Numbered from the stretch's first letter, positions 55,023 through 63,776 are shown. The stretch is 64,000 bases of DNA from Pseudomonas orientalis (GCF_001439815.1 NZ_JYLM01000001.1:806001-870000), one strand, 5' to 3'. Made by a program: numbers and translations. The notes: a model not told the origin generated them from the letters alone.

Positions 55023-55775
55023 ATGGCCGCGAAGAAACTCAGCGCTCCAAACATTACCAAGACTCGACTGCTGGACGCGACAGAGGCGCTCTTTATTAAG
55101 TACGGATATGACGCCGTTTTATTACGGCAGATTACCGAGCGCGCCCAGGTCAACCTGGCCGCGGTGAACTACCACTTCGGGGACAAGGATTCCCTGATGA
55201 AAACCCTCTTGATGCAGCGCCTCGAGCCGCTCAATGAGCAACGCCTGGAGTTGCTGGCGCGTTGTGAAGCCGAAGCCGACGGCCCGCTCGACTGCGACAC
55301 GCTGCTGGGCGTGCTGTTTGCCCCCGCGATGGGGATGGAGCGCAGCGATCCCGCCAGCGGGGAAGGGCGTTCATTCATTCGCTTCCTGGGCCGGGTCTAC
55401 AGCGACACCTCGCCGTTTATCCAGGAATACCTCAAGGTCCATTACCAGCCGGTGTTCCAGCGTTTCTTCGAAGCGTTTGCCCTGGCATTGCCGGATCTGC
55501 CGCGCAACGAACTGGGTGTGCGCCTGCAATTTGCCCTCAAGGCGATTTCCGGGGTGATGGCCGGCACTGAATTGCGCCTGCTGATGAACTCCATGAGCCT
55601 GGGTCGCCCGGCCACGGACGCCGAGGTAATGGCCAAGCTGATCACCCTGGTGTCGGCGGCGATCCGGGTACCGCAGCAAAGCGCCGAGGCCGAGATCGCC
55701 TTGGCCAAAGTACTGGAGACTCAGCGGGCAATTCGTGAGCAGGCGACGGCACCGGCTGCCAAGGTGGCGCGCTAG
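55023..55775 (+). CDS. TetR-family transcriptional regulator (PsrA-like C-terminal domain)
   Basis: 250 aa. The N-terminal TetR helix-turn-helix is clear: RLLDATEALFIKYGYDAVLL (residues 14-33), followed by RQITERAQVNLAAVNYHFGD and KDSLMKTLLMQRL. The ligand domain, with MNSMSLGRPATDAEVMAKLI near 186-205, resembles the PsrA/YbiH-type group that binds fatty acids or similar hydrophobic ligands. It may control the divergent ABC exporter or itself; both are inference from position. No good ribosome site precedes the ATG, so its expression may be low. Confidence 0.85.
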   Translation: MAAKKLSAPNITKTRLLDATEALFIKYGYDAVLLRQITERAQVNLAAVNYHFGDKDSLMKTLLMQRLEPLNEQRLELLARCEAEADGPLDCDTLLGVLFAPAMGMERSDPASGEGRSFIRFLGRVYSDTSPFIQEYLKVHYQPVFQRFFEAFALALPDLPRNELGVRLQFALKAISGVMAGTELRLLMNSMSLGRPATDAEVMAKLITLVSAAIRVPQQSAEAEIALAKVLETQRAIREQATAPAAKVAR

Positions 55776-55795
55776 TTCAAATCCGGGGCAAAAAA

Positions 55796-55818
55796 AAGCC
55801 CGCTGGGGCGGCGGGCTT
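55796..55818 (-). terminator. Intrinsic terminator downstream of the FUSC gene
   Basis: AAGCCCGC ... GCGGGCTT, 8-bp stem with a 7-base loop. On the minus strand it is followed by eight T, so it ends the leftward FUSC transcript about 125 bases after its stop. On the plus strand only TTG follows, so it is at best weak for tetR. Confidence 0.82.
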
Positions 55819-55942
55819 GATATGCAACGTTTGTAACGGATGAGGCTTCACACTACGTTCCGGCTTGTGAATAAAACGTGAAAAATATGTAAGAGAAAGT
55901 GTGAATACCTTAACGCAGCCAAACTGACGCCCATGGCGAACG

Positions 55943-57028
55943 CTAAATTTTCCAGCGAGGGGCACTTTTCGCCAGTCGCTGCCGCATCTGATCCACATTG
56001 GCCGCCAGTTGCACGGTCAACAATCGATAACCGTCCAGCGCGCTGTAAACGGGAGCATCCAGCGGTGTCTGGACAGCGCTGGTATTCTGGGGGCGGTCCA
56101 GACGCTCGGTGACGCCTGATTTCAGCGCCCGTGCCATGCCCACCAACTGAACCCGGATCTGCCGGTGCTCGGTCTTGAGCGTCAGGCGCATGCGCGCGCT
56201 GGCTTGTTCATCACGCGGGTCCGGTCGGGTATTACCAAGAATCTCCAGAGTGCTGATGCACATCCGCAGATGGCGCTGGAGTTTGTCCAGCTCAGTCATG
56301 GAAATCCGCACTTCCTTGGACACCGACGGCATCAGCGAGCGCAGTTGCAGCATCGCTGCGTTCAAGCGGTTGAGCAGCTTGAGGTGTTCATCGTCGGTCA
56401 CCGACTGGCCATTGATGATGCGGCTGTAGATCGCCGCGCAATCGCGCAGGGCGCTGGCCAGGCTGTAGCGCCACGAGTACACCGCATACAGCGGCAGGGC
56501 GAAGGAAAACGCCAGGGCCAGGGCGATGCCGATCAGGATGTCGACGGTGCGCCACAGGCCATCGGAGATCGGGTTGTCGCCGTGCCCGGCCACGATAAAT
56601 ACCGTGATCGCCGACAGCAGCGCGATATAGCCGCCCTTGCCGATGGCATGGTAGGAAAAGAACCCGCACACCGCGGACATCAGCAGGTACGTCAGGAAGG
56701 GCTGGCCGAAATAGGCCTGTTGTACTACCAGCAGCAGACCGACGCTGGCGCCGATCAGCGTACCGTAGGCACGCTCCACGGCTTTCTTGCCGATATTGCC
56801 GTGGTGCTGCAAGCCGCCGATCACGATCAGCATGGTCACCGACGCCCATTCGCCATGGGGCAGGTTGAGGCCGGTGGTCAGCAGGATCGTCGCCAGTAAG
56901 CCGATGGACACGCGCACGGCGTGGATCAGCTTGGCGTGGCGATAGCGCCGGTACGGGTCGAGCAGGGGGCGCAGCAGGCGCCGGGCAAAAATGGGCAGGT
57001 TCATCGGTATTAAGGGGGCCTCATTCAT
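55943..57028 (-). CDS. FUSC-family inner-membrane protein
   Basis: 361 aa. It carries the N-terminal membrane module of the FUSC/aromatic-acid exporter family: AVRVSIGLLATILLTTGLNL near 39-58, the motif GGLQHHGNIGKKAVERAYGT near 72-91, ASVGLLLVVQQAYFGQPFLT, and TVDILIGIALALAFSFALPL near 166-185 (about six helices). The remaining 170 residues form a cytoplasmic helical domain. It is shorter than YccS/AaeB (about 650-720 aa), with only one FUSC module, and may function as a dimer. The exported compound is unknown. It stands alone. Confidence 0.82.
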   Translation of the reverse strand: MNEAPLIPMNLPIFARRLLRPLLDPYRRYRHAKLIHAVRVSIGLLATILLTTGLNLPHGEWASVTMLIVIGGLQHHGNIGKKAVERAYGTLIGASVGLLLVVQQAYFGQPFLTYLLMSAVCGFFSYHAIGKGGYIALLSAITVFIVAGHGDNPISDGLWRTVDILIGIALALAFSFALPLYAVYSWRYSLASALRDCAAIYSRIINGQSVTDDEHLKLLNRLNAAMLQLRSLMPSVSKEVRISMTELDKLQRHLRMCISTLEILGNTRPDPRDEQASARMRLTLKTEHRQIRVQLVGMARALKSGVTERLDRPQNTSAVQTPLDAPVYSALDGYRLLTVQLAANVDQMRQRLAKSAPRWKI

Positions 57029-57050
57029 GAGTCAGGGCAAACCCGATCCA

Positions 57051-57243
57051 ATGTGGGAGGGGGCTTGCTCTAATGTCAGTCAGTCAAGCGACACCGCCGT
57101 CTGTAGGAGCGAGCTTGCTCGCGAAAAACGTCAACGATAACGCGTGCTGTCTGAATGAACGCGATGCCTGTGAGTTTTCGCGAGCAAGCTCGCTCCTACA
57201 GAAAGCCTTAACTGACTGGCATCAGGGCAAGCCCCTCCCACCT
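57051..57243. repeat. Nested REPIN: GTAGGAGCGAGC-type inserted in a GTGGGAGGGGGC-type
   Basis: The inner doublet (57101-57201) is flanked by the two halves of a decayed outer REPIN: left ATGTGGGAGGGGGCTTGCTC and right GGGCAAGCCCCTCCCACCT. CTAATGTCAGTCAGTCAAG and TTAACTGACTGGCATCAG are the outer inner-stem separated by the insertion. Confidence 0.85.
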
Positions 57244-57261
57244 ATTTTGACCGAGGTGATC

Positions 57262-58878
57262 TTAGAAAATGTAGTCGGTGCTGATAAAGCTCGAGTCACG
57301 GTTGCGCAGGATATCGCCGAGCAACGCCTTGTTGCTCTCCTGGAACTTGGTCGCCACCAGGGTGCGGATCGAGAACACGCGCAGCGCATCATGTACCGAC
57401 AACGTGCCCTCGGCCGAGTTCTTGCGCCCGTTGAAGGGAAAGGTGTCCGGCCCGCGCTGGCATTGGGCGTTGATATTGATCCGGCCGACCTGGTTGGCGA
57501 AGGTGTCCACCAGGCGTCCGACTTCGACGGCGTTGGTGCCGAACAGACTCAGTTGCTGGCCGAAGTCCGAGTCCAGTACGTAGTCGATCACCGTCTCCAG
57601 GTCACGGTAGGGCACGATCGGCACCACCGGGCCGAATTGTTCTTCGTGGTACACGCGCATCTGCGGGTTCACCGGGTACAGCACCGCCGGGTAGAAGAAT
57701 GACCCACGGCTCGCACCGCCGTCGGCATTCACCACCCGGGCGCCGTGCTGTGCGGCATCGGCCACCAGCTCGTTGAGGTAATCCACCTTGCCCACTTCCG
57801 GCAGCGGGGTCAGCGCCACGCCGTCATCCCAGGGCATGCCGGGTTTCAACGTCGCCAGCCTGGCATTGAATTTTTCGATAAAGCTGTCGACCACATCCTC
57901 GTGCACAAACAGGATCTTTAGCGCGGTGCAACGTTGACCGTTGAACGACAGCGAGCCGGTGAGCGCTTCGCTGACCGCGTTGTCGAGGTCGACCTCGGGC
58001 AGCACGATGCCCGGGTTTTTCGCATCCAGGCCCAATGCGGCGCGCAAGCGGTGAGGTTTTGGGTGCAGCTTTTTCAGGTCGCTGGCGGCCTTGTTGGTGC
58101 CGATGAACGCAAAGATATCGATCTTGCCGCTGGCCATCAGCGCGCTCACGGTTTCGCGGCCGCTGCCGTAGATCACGTTGATCACCCCGGCCGGGAAGCT
58201 GTCGCGAAACGCCTCCAGCAACGGGCGAATCAACAGCACGCCGAGCTTGGCCGGCTTGAACACCACGGTATTGCCCATGATCAACGCCGGGATCAGCGTG
58301 GTGAACGTCTCGTTCAGCGGATAGTTGTAAGGCCCCATGCACAGCGCCACGCCCAGGGGTACGCGGCGGATTTGCCCAAGGGTGTCCTGCTCCAGCTCGA
58401 AGCGGCTGCTGCGGCGGTCGAGCTCCTTGAGGGCGTTGATGGTGTCGGTGATGTAGTCGCAGGTGCGGTCGAACTCTTTCTGTGAGTCCTTGAGGTTCTT
58501 GCCGATCTCCCACATCAGCAGCTTGACCACCGCGTCGCGCTGTTCGCGCATGCGCCGCAGGAAGGCTTCCACATGCTGGATGCGTTCCGCCACGCGCAGG
58601 GTCGGCCACTCGCCCTGGCCCCGGTCATAGGCGCGCACGGCGGCGTCGAGGGCGGTGAGGGCGGTCTCGGCGTCCAGCAGCGGCGTGCTGCCGATGTACA
58701 CGCGTTCGTCGCCCAGTTGCACAGGGCTCTGCACGCGGGCCAGCGGGCCATTCCACACCCGCAACTGGCCATCGACCAGATAATCACGCTGTTCAATCGG
58801 CGCACCCAGGCGAAATTGCTCGGGGATTTCGGCGAGCGTGGAAGGAAACAGCTCGGTGAGCAGGTTGCTGGTGGTCAT
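57262..58878 (-). CDS. gapN: NADP-dependent glyceraldehyde-3-phosphate dehydrogenase (GapN-type aldehyde dehydrogenase)
   Basis: 538 aa from the ATG at 58878 (MTTSNLLTELFPSTL), the family-like start; longer frames are unsupported. Aldehyde dehydrogenase fold: VALCMGPYNYPLNETFTTLI near 180-199, PALIMGNTVVFKPAKLGVLL near 200-219 (Lys for cofactor), ASGKIDIFAFIGTNKAA near 247-263, VSEALTGSLSFNGQRCTALK near 305-324 with the catalytic Cys in GQRCTA, and the Glu near 290. It converts glyceraldehyde-3-phosphate directly to 3-phosphoglycerate with NADP. This plant-type GapN is usual in pseudomonads. Substrate assignment is by family. Confidence 0.82.
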   Translation of the reverse strand: MTTSNLLTELFPSTLAEIPEQFRLGAPIEQRDYLVDGQLRVWNGPLARVQSPVQLGDERVYIGSTPLLDAETALTALDAAVRAYDRGQGEWPTLRVAERIQHVEAFLRRMREQRDAVVKLLMWEIGKNLKDSQKEFDRTCDYITDTINALKELDRRSSRFELEQDTLGQIRRVPLGVALCMGPYNYPLNETFTTLIPALIMGNTVVFKPAKLGVLLIRPLLEAFRDSFPAGVINVIYGSGRETVSALMASGKIDIFAFIGTNKAASDLKKLHPKPHRLRAALGLDAKNPGIVLPEVDLDNAVSEALTGSLSFNGQRCTALKILFVHEDVVDSFIEKFNARLATLKPGMPWDDGVALTPLPEVGKVDYLNELVADAAQHGARVVNADGGASRGSFFYPAVLYPVNPQMRVYHEEQFGPVVPIVPYRDLETVIDYVLDSDFGQQLSLFGTNAVEVGRLVDTFANQVGRININAQCQRGPDTFPFNGRKNSAEGTLSVHDALRVFSIRTLVATKFQESNKALLGDILRNRDSSFISTDYIF

Positions 58879-59016
58879 GGCGCTACCCCTGGAATAGTTG
58901 CAAAACATGACTAGAGAGTCACCCATACCAGGGCTCTGTGGCAAGGCTTGCGCGCTTTCTCCTGCGCATTGCGGGGGCTTCGGGATAAACTGCGCGGCTT
59001 TCTTGAAGGAGTTCAC

Positions 59017-59898
59017 ATGAGTCACTACCAGCCGGGCATTCTTGCCGCACCGGTGCCGTTGCAGGCACGCCATCTGTTTTTTGCCCTCGAGTCCCTGGAT
59101 GCCTTGCCCGCAGCGCTGGACGCGCTGGTGCAGTTGACGGATTCAGCGGCGGTGGTCGGTTTCGGCGAGCCCCTGGTAACCGCGCTGGGCGCAGGCATTG
59201 AAGGGTTGCGTAGCTTCCCGGCCGTCAGCGGCCCGGGCGCGCATAACCCGTCCACGCAACAGGCCCTGTGGGTATGGCTGCATGGCGTGGACCGTGGTGA
59301 ATTGCTGTTGCGCAGCCGCGCGTTCGAAAAAGCCCTGGCGCCGGCGTTGCGCCTGGTACAGATGACCGAAGGCTTTCGCTACAAGACCGGCTTCGACCTG
59401 ACCGACTACGAGGACGGCACCGAGAACCCTCATGACGACGCCGCCGTCGCAGCGGCCTTCACACACGGCGGCGCCAGCTTCGCGGCCATCCAGCAGTGGC
59501 AGCACGACCTCGACGGATTCGCTGCGCTGCCTGCCCAGGCGCGCGACCACATCATCGGCCGCCGCCATGGCGACAACGAAGAACTTGACGACGCCCCCGC
59601 ATCCGCCCACACCAAGCGCACCGCCCAGGAAAGCTTTTCCCCGCAGGCGTTCGTTGTGCGACGTTCGATGCCATGGGCAGAGAACGGCCAGGCAGGGCTG
59701 ATGTTTCTCGCGTTTGGCCATTCCTTCGACGCATTCGAAGCGCAACTGCGCCGCATGAGTGGACTGGAAGACGGGATCGTCGATGGTTTGTATCGCATCA
59801 GCACACCGTTGACCGGTGGTTATTATTGGTGCCCGCCGTTGAAAGAAGGGCGTTTGGATCTGAATGCGACCACTCAGGCTGCGCCAGTCCAAAAATGA
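59017..59898 (+). CDS. DyP-type (YfeX-like) heme peroxidase
   Basis: 293 aa from ATG 59017, with GAAGGAG upstream; the in-frame start at 58948 adds unrelated residues. DyP features: a TGFDLTDYEDGTENPHDDAA segment near 126-145 (GxxDG variant with the catalytic Asp in the YEDGTENP motif), the proximal-His region SAHTKRTAQESFSPQAFVVR near 200-219, and FLAFGHSFDAFEAQLRRMSG near 230-249. Cytosolic heme enzyme using H2O2 on dye-like substrates. It diverges from gapN. Confidence 0.85.
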   Translation: MSHYQPGILAAPVPLQARHLFFALESLDALPAALDALVQLTDSAAVVGFGEPLVTALGAGIEGLRSFPAVSGPGAHNPSTQQALWVWLHGVDRGELLLRSRAFEKALAPALRLVQMTEGFRYKTGFDLTDYEDGTENPHDDAAVAAAFTHGGASFAAIQQWQHDLDGFAALPAQARDHIIGRRHGDNEELDDAPASAHTKRTAQESFSPQAFVVRRSMPWAENGQAGLMFLAFGHSFDAFEAQLRRMSGLEDGIVDGLYRISTPLTGGYYWCPPLKEGRLDLNATTQAAPVQK

Positions 59899-59932
59899 TC
59901 GCTCGCCCCTGAGATTTCCGGAACCGAGCTAT

Positions 59933-59957
59933 GGTCGCTGACCACCTGACAGCGACC
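59933..59957. repeat. GGTCGCTG...CAGCGACC inverted repeat, copy 2
   Basis: GGTCGCTG ACCACCTGA CAGCGACC: the same 8-base arms as at 28019-28040, with a 9-base loop. It lies between the peroxidase gene and the MFS gene, with no T-tract on either side. Confidence 0.7.
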
Positions 59958-60094
59958 ACATAAAGCCTCAAGGAGAAGTGCGCGCCCGGCCAGCCATGGC
60001 AAACATGAAAAAATTGACAGCCATGCCAATGAGCGCTGAAAAAAATCCGCACTGGCCTTAATCTAGGCGCCCCTGCCACCCGTGCGGATTGTTC

Positions 60095-61459
60095 ATGTCT
60101 CCTGTTACCGATGGGCTACCCCTCGATAAACGCCTACCGGCCGTGATTGCCCTTTCCCTGGGGATCGGCATGGCGACGCTGGACACTGCCATCGTCAATA
60201 CCGCCTTGCCGACACTGGCGCAGGGTATCGGGACTGACTCGGCGTCGGTGATCTGGGTGGTCAACGCCTACCAACTGGCGATTATTGCAACCGTGCTGCC
60301 GTTTGCTTCGCTGAGCGATGTGCTGGGGCATCGCCGCGTGTACCTCGGCGGGTTGCTGCTGTTTATCGTTTCGTCGTTATTGTGCGGGCTGGCCGATTCG
60401 CTGCTGACCCTCACCGCCGCACGGGTAGCACAGGGCCTGGGGGCGGCCGCGCTGATGAGCGTCAACACCGCCTTGCTCAGGCATATCTACCCCTCGAACA
60501 TGCTCGGGCGTGGCCTGGGCTATAACTCGCTGGTGGTGGGGCTGGCGTTCACCCTGGGGCCCACCGCCGCATCGGCGATCCTCTCAGTGGCCAGCTGGCA
60601 TTGGCTGTACCTGATCAATGTGCCACTGGGGCTGCTCGCCTTGGGCCTGGGCCTGCGCTCGTTACCGACGTTGCCGATCACCGGGCACGCGTTTGATCGG
60701 TTGGCGGCGCTGTTATGTGCCGGGTTGTTCGCCTTGCTGGTGCTGGGGTTGGGCGCCGCCGTGCATGGCGCACGGGGCGCGCTGACCCTGGGGCTCATCG
60801 CGCTCGCGCTGGTGTTTGGCGCTTTACTGCTGCGCCGCGAGGCCGGGCATCCGGCGCCGATGCTGGCGGTGGACCTGTTCAAGCGCCCGGTGTTTGCGCT
60901 GTCTTCGCTGACGGCGATCTGCGCCTTCAGTGCCCAGGGCCTGGCGTTTGTGGCGTTGCCGTTCCTGTTGCAGTCGGCGCTGGGCCACAGCCAGGTGGAG
61001 ACCGGCTTTTTGATGACGCCGTGGCCGGCCGTTGTGGCTGTCATGGCCTTGGTGGCGGGACGCCTGGCTGACCGCGTGTCACTGGGCCTGCTGTGTGGCA
61101 TTGGTTTGCTGATGCTCAGCGTTGGCATGGCTGCGCTGGCAACCCTGAGCAATGATGCCTCGGCCTTCGATATCGGCTGGCGCATGGCCTTGTGTGGCGC
61201 CGGCTTCGGTTTTTTCCAGTCGCCCAACCTCAAGGCGCTGATGACCAGCGCACCTTTGGCGCGCAGCGGCGGGGCCAGTGGCATTGTGGCGATCTCGCGG
61301 TTGCTGGGCCAGACACTGGGCGCATCGTTGGTCGCCTTGTGTTTCCATCTGTTTGTGGACAGTGGCCCGGTCTCGGCATTGTGGCTGGGTTGCGTGTTCG
61401 CGCTGGTGGGCGCTGTCGCCAGTGGCCTGCGTTTATTGCCCTATAAACGAACGGTTTAG
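60095..61459 (+). CDS. DHA2-like MFS transporter
   Basis: 454 aa from ATG 60095 (MSPVTDGLPL); a TTG two codons earlier is possible. About 14 transmembrane helices expected. Motifs: LDTAIVNTALPTLAQGIGTD near 30-49 (motif D1), GHRRVYLGGLLLFIVSSLLC near 79-98, and motif C in LVVGLAFTLGPTAASAILSV near 147-166. It resembles EmrB/QacA-type drug exporters, but no adaptor gene is present, so it probably works alone at the inner membrane. A TTGACA is present about 80 bases upstream, without a clear -10. Substrate unknown. Confidence 0.85.
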   Translation: MSPVTDGLPLDKRLPAVIALSLGIGMATLDTAIVNTALPTLAQGIGTDSASVIWVVNAYQLAIIATVLPFASLSDVLGHRRVYLGGLLLFIVSSLLCGLADSLLTLTAARVAQGLGAAALMSVNTALLRHIYPSNMLGRGLGYNSLVVGLAFTLGPTAASAILSVASWHWLYLINVPLGLLALGLGLRSLPTLPITGHAFDRLAALLCAGLFALLVLGLGAAVHGARGALTLGLIALALVFGALLLRREAGHPAPMLAVDLFKRPVFALSSLTAICAFSAQGLAFVALPFLLQSALGHSQVETGFLMTPWPAVVAVMALVAGRLADRVSLGLLCGIGLLMLSVGMAALATLSNDASAFDIGWRMALCGAGFGFFQSPNLKALMTSAPLARSGGASGIVAISRLLGQTLGASLVALCFHLFVDSGPVSALWLGCVFALVGAVASGLRLLPYKRTV

Positions 61460-61486
61460 CGCTTGTGGCTGGCGCACACGCAATGC

Positions 61487-62008
61487 TCACCGGTTTTTGA
61501 GGCTTTCCAGCCAGGCCGGATCGAGGCGGGCTTGTTCGGTATCGATCCCCAACGCCTGCATTCTGGCCTTGTGTGCCTCGACCTCACCCACCCGTTGCGC
61601 CTGGGCGCTGGAATTGGCGTCCAGGGCATGCATCTGTGTCAGTCCCAGGTGGTAGAAACGCAACACCTTGATAGCATTCGGATCATCGGCCTGTACCCGT
61701 TCGCTGACCTTGTGCATCACATTGGTCACGCTCATCAGGCTGCGCTTGAGCTGCCAGCCGTAGACCGCCGGTGCCAGCCAGGGCTGGCGCCAGAAGGGGC
61801 CGCGCACCAAACCGACCGTGATCAATACCCCGGCAAATACACCGCCGACATTGAAGCGAAAGTTGTCCTCGCCAGGCTCACCGAACAGCATCACCGCCAG
61901 GCTCGACAGCACCATGGCCAGGGCCAGGAATACCACGGCAACAATCAGCGTGCTGCGGCGGGTTTGCTTTCGATAGAGGGCGGGGTCACAGGGTTTGAGT
62001 TCGAACAT
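61487..62008 (-). CDS. DUF3087-type membrane protein
   Basis: 173 aa from the ATG at 62008 (MFELKPCDPALYRKQTRRST), which has a GGAG upstream; the same frame stays open upstream, but without family-like sequence. Two transmembrane helices (about 20-42, LIVAVVFLALAMVLSSLAVM; and about 54-74, VGGVFAGVLITVGLVRGPFW) precede a cytoplasmic helical region (VTNVMHKVSERVQADDPNAI). It matches my memory of DUF3087. The function is unknown. It is convergent with the MFS gene across 27 bases. Confidence 0.75.
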   Translation of the reverse strand: MFELKPCDPALYRKQTRRSTLIVAVVFLALAMVLSSLAVMLFGEPGEDNFRFNVGGVFAGVLITVGLVRGPFWRQPWLAPAVYGWQLKRSLMSVTNVMHKVSERVQADDPNAIKVLRFYHLGLTQMHALDANSSAQAQRVGEVEAHKARMQALGIDTEQARLDPAWLESLKNR

Positions 62009-62122
62009 TCGGGTCAGGTCTCCAGCACGGGAGGCCATCTTCTCATGCTTCAAGCAATCAAGTTGAACGATGGTCAATGGTGTTTTCTCTAAACCCCTGA
62101 AGCCATCATGAGGTAAGCCATC

Positions 62123-62302
62123 ATGTCCGAACACAAGCAACCGCCGCCCGGCACGCCCGATCCCGATCGCACGCCCGGTGAAGAGGAGCGCGATAACGAT
62201 GCGCTGCGCCCTAACGATCCGGCCGAGCGCCAGAACAACGACGACGTGGAACAGGCCGAACACGACCTGGAAAACCTCCACGACAAAGCCCGTCCGCTGT
62301 AA
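62123..62302 (+). CDS. Very small acidic disordered protein
   Basis: 59 aa, starting at ATG 62123 with GAGGTAA about 10 bases upstream. Composition is dominated by Pro, Asp, Glu, Asn and Arg (PPPGTPDPDRTPGEEERDND near 8-27), ending NLHDKARPL. It has no membrane segment and looks intrinsically disordered. It is followed after 14 bases by another small acidic protein with an excellent ribosome site, so the two are probably cotranscribed. Function unknown. Confidence 0.65.
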   Translation: MSEHKQPPPGTPDPDRTPGEEERDNDALRPNDPAERQNNDDVEQAEHDLENLHDKARPL

Positions 62303-62316
62303 GCAAGGAGGTCTTT

Positions 62317-62526
62317 ATGAGCAATCCCCCGAACGGCCCGCGCTCCGACGAACATGCCACTGGCAAGGATGAGCTGGGATTCGATCCCGATTCACCGGAT
62401 GTGGCTGACCCGCAGGTTGATCCCATCGGCCCGGCCGTTGCGCCATTGGACGAGAAAAAGCAGCACAAACAAAAGCAAGCGGAAAAAAAGCCGCCCTACG
62501 ATCCGTTGGGCGACTTGAAGAAGTGA
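62317..62526 (+). CDS. Small Pro/Asp-rich protein (DUF6021-like)
   Basis: 69 aa with AAGGAGG 8 bases before the ATG, the best ribosome site in this part. Sequence is polar and disordered: DSPDVADPQVDPIGPAVAPL near 25-44, followed by a Lys/Gln run (EKKQHKQKQAEKKPP). I recall such proteins as DUF6021 in Pseudomonas, but the name is unverified. A strong terminator follows the stop by 4 bases. Function unknown. Confidence 0.68.
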   Translation: MSNPPNGPRSDEHATGKDELGFDPDSPDVADPQVDPIGPAVAPLDEKKQHKQKQAEKKPPYDPLGDLKK

Positions 62527-62529
62527 ACC

Positions 62530-62552
62530 AAGCCCCGCCATGTGCGGGGCTT
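62530..62552. terminator. Intrinsic terminator after the small-protein operon
   Basis: AAGCCCCGC CATGT GCGGGGCTT: a 9-bp perfect stem with a 5-base loop, followed by TGTTTATTTT on the plus strand. It ends the small-protein transcript and lies immediately before the stop codon of the convergent 78-aa gene. Confidence 0.88.
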
Positions 62553-62555
62553 TGT

Positions 62556-62792
62556 TTATTTTGGAGGGTTCCAGCTCACGTCGGTGATGCCGTATTTTTC
62601 CGCCCAGGGCCGGGTGGTTTTTTTCACCTGCTCGTGCCCCACGCGACCAACGCGGCTGACGTGCGCGATATCGGCATCGACGGCCGCCCAATGCCAGGCT
62701 TCGGTACTGTTCATCACCTCGGCGCGCACGACGAAAGACTTGGGTTTACCGTGTAATTGATAGTTGATGGTGTAGATTTTAGCGGTACTCAT
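62556..62792 (-). CDS. Small conserved protein (DUF6555-like)
   Basis: 78 aa from the ATG at 62792 (MSTAKIYTINYQLHGKP), with GGGAGG upstream on the minus strand (GACAGGGAGGCAAC). A compact beta/alpha pattern is suggested: YTINYQLHGKPKSFVVRAEV then STEAWHWAAVDADIAHVSRV. I recall similar short Pseudomonas proteins as DUF6555, but the label is unverified. There is no signal peptide. It is convergent with the small-protein operon, sharing its terminator. Function unknown. Confidence 0.72.
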   Translation of the reverse strand: MSTAKIYTINYQLHGKPKSFVVRAEVMNSTEAWHWAAVDADIAHVSRVGRVGHEQVKKTTRPWAEKYGITDVSWNPPK

Positions 62793-63023
62793 GTTGCCTC
62801 CCTGTCTTGTTATAGATGGATAGGCTGGCGCGCGTAAAGGTTCATTCAAAATCACAATTCGCCTCCAGGCGCGGCAGAGTGGCGCCTCAAGAGTATTGCG
62901 CTAGAGCCTTCGCTGAACCGTTTCTTGTCCATTTTGGTGCAAATTCGTTCGAACTTTTTGCTGGCGCCAAGGTTCGAACCGATTCCTGAATACTTTGCCC
63001 ACTCAAAAATGGAGAAGTAAACG

Positions 63024-63776
63024 ATGTCCAAACTATTCGGAAAATTCCTCAAGAACGCCTCTTGGCTGGCCCTGGTGGCGACGCCAACCGTGGTGTTCGC
63101 GGCACCGTCCACCGACCCGATTTCCACCTTCGGGATCCTCGGCAGCTATAACGACTTCAAACTTGAAGGCGGTAGCGACAGCGACAAGGACCACATGCCC
63201 GAGGCGGGCCTTTTCTACAACTTCGGCAACAAGCTCACCGCCGAATCCGGTTTCATTTACCAGGCCGGTATCGAGGCCAAGTACGGTGAGAAAAGTGATA
63301 ACAAACTCAAGGAGGGCCAGGCCGACCTCGACCTCGGCTGGCGTGCCGCCCTGGACGCACGCAACTTCGTCGACGTGATCGTCGGCGGTGGCTACACCTG
63401 GACCCGTTATGAGCCGGACACCAATGGCTACGACCTGAAGCTCACCAACAAGTCGCCGTTCGCCAAGGCGGCCCTGGGCTACAACCACCAGTTCGATGAC
63501 ATGACCCTGCGCGTTGAAGCCGGCGCCCGTCATACCATCGATGGCCGCGCCAGACTCAAGGTGGACGGCGTCGGCAGCGACAGTGTGGACCTCAAGGACC
63601 GCACCAACCCTTACGCCGAAGTCAGCCTGCTGATGAACCAGAAGGGTAACCTGCCGGTGATGGCGGGCTTGTACTACACCCGCACCGAATACAAGCTCGA
63701 TGACGATTCCTATGTGGCCGACAATACCAAGCTCAAGCGTGATGAGTATGGTTTCAAGGTCGGTATCGCGTTCTGA
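63024..63776 (+). CDS. Outer-membrane beta-barrel protein
   Basis: 250 aa with a GGAGAAG before the ATG. A signal peptide (residues 1-26, FLKNASWLALVATPTVVFA then AP) precedes about 12 amphipathic beta-strands (GILGSYNDFKLEGG, EAGLFYNFGNKLTAESGFIY, VDVIVGGGYTWTRYEPDTNG, LPVMAGLYYTRTEYKLDDDS), and it ends in F after VGIAF, the usual outer-membrane insertion signal. The length suits an OmpW- or Ail-like small barrel or KdgM-type porin, but I cannot place it in a named family. It is monocistronic with a strong terminator. Confidence 0.75.
   Translation: MSKLFGKFLKNASWLALVATPTVVFAAPSTDPISTFGILGSYNDFKLEGGSDSDKDHMPEAGLFYNFGNKLTAESGFIYQAGIEAKYGEKSDNKLKEGQADLDLGWRAALDARNFVDVIVGGGYTWTRYEPDTNGYDLKLTNKSPFAKAALGYNHQFDDMTLRVEAGARHTIDGRARLKVDGVGSDSVDLKDRTNPYAEVSLLMNQKGNLPVMAGLYYTRTEYKLDDDSYVADNTKLKRDEYGFKVGIAF

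Noticed and set aside
54764..55099. Open frame of 111 codons upstream of and overlapping tetR
   Set aside because: It has no ribosome site or recognisable domain and spans the AT-rich promoter region; the TetR frame is far better supported.
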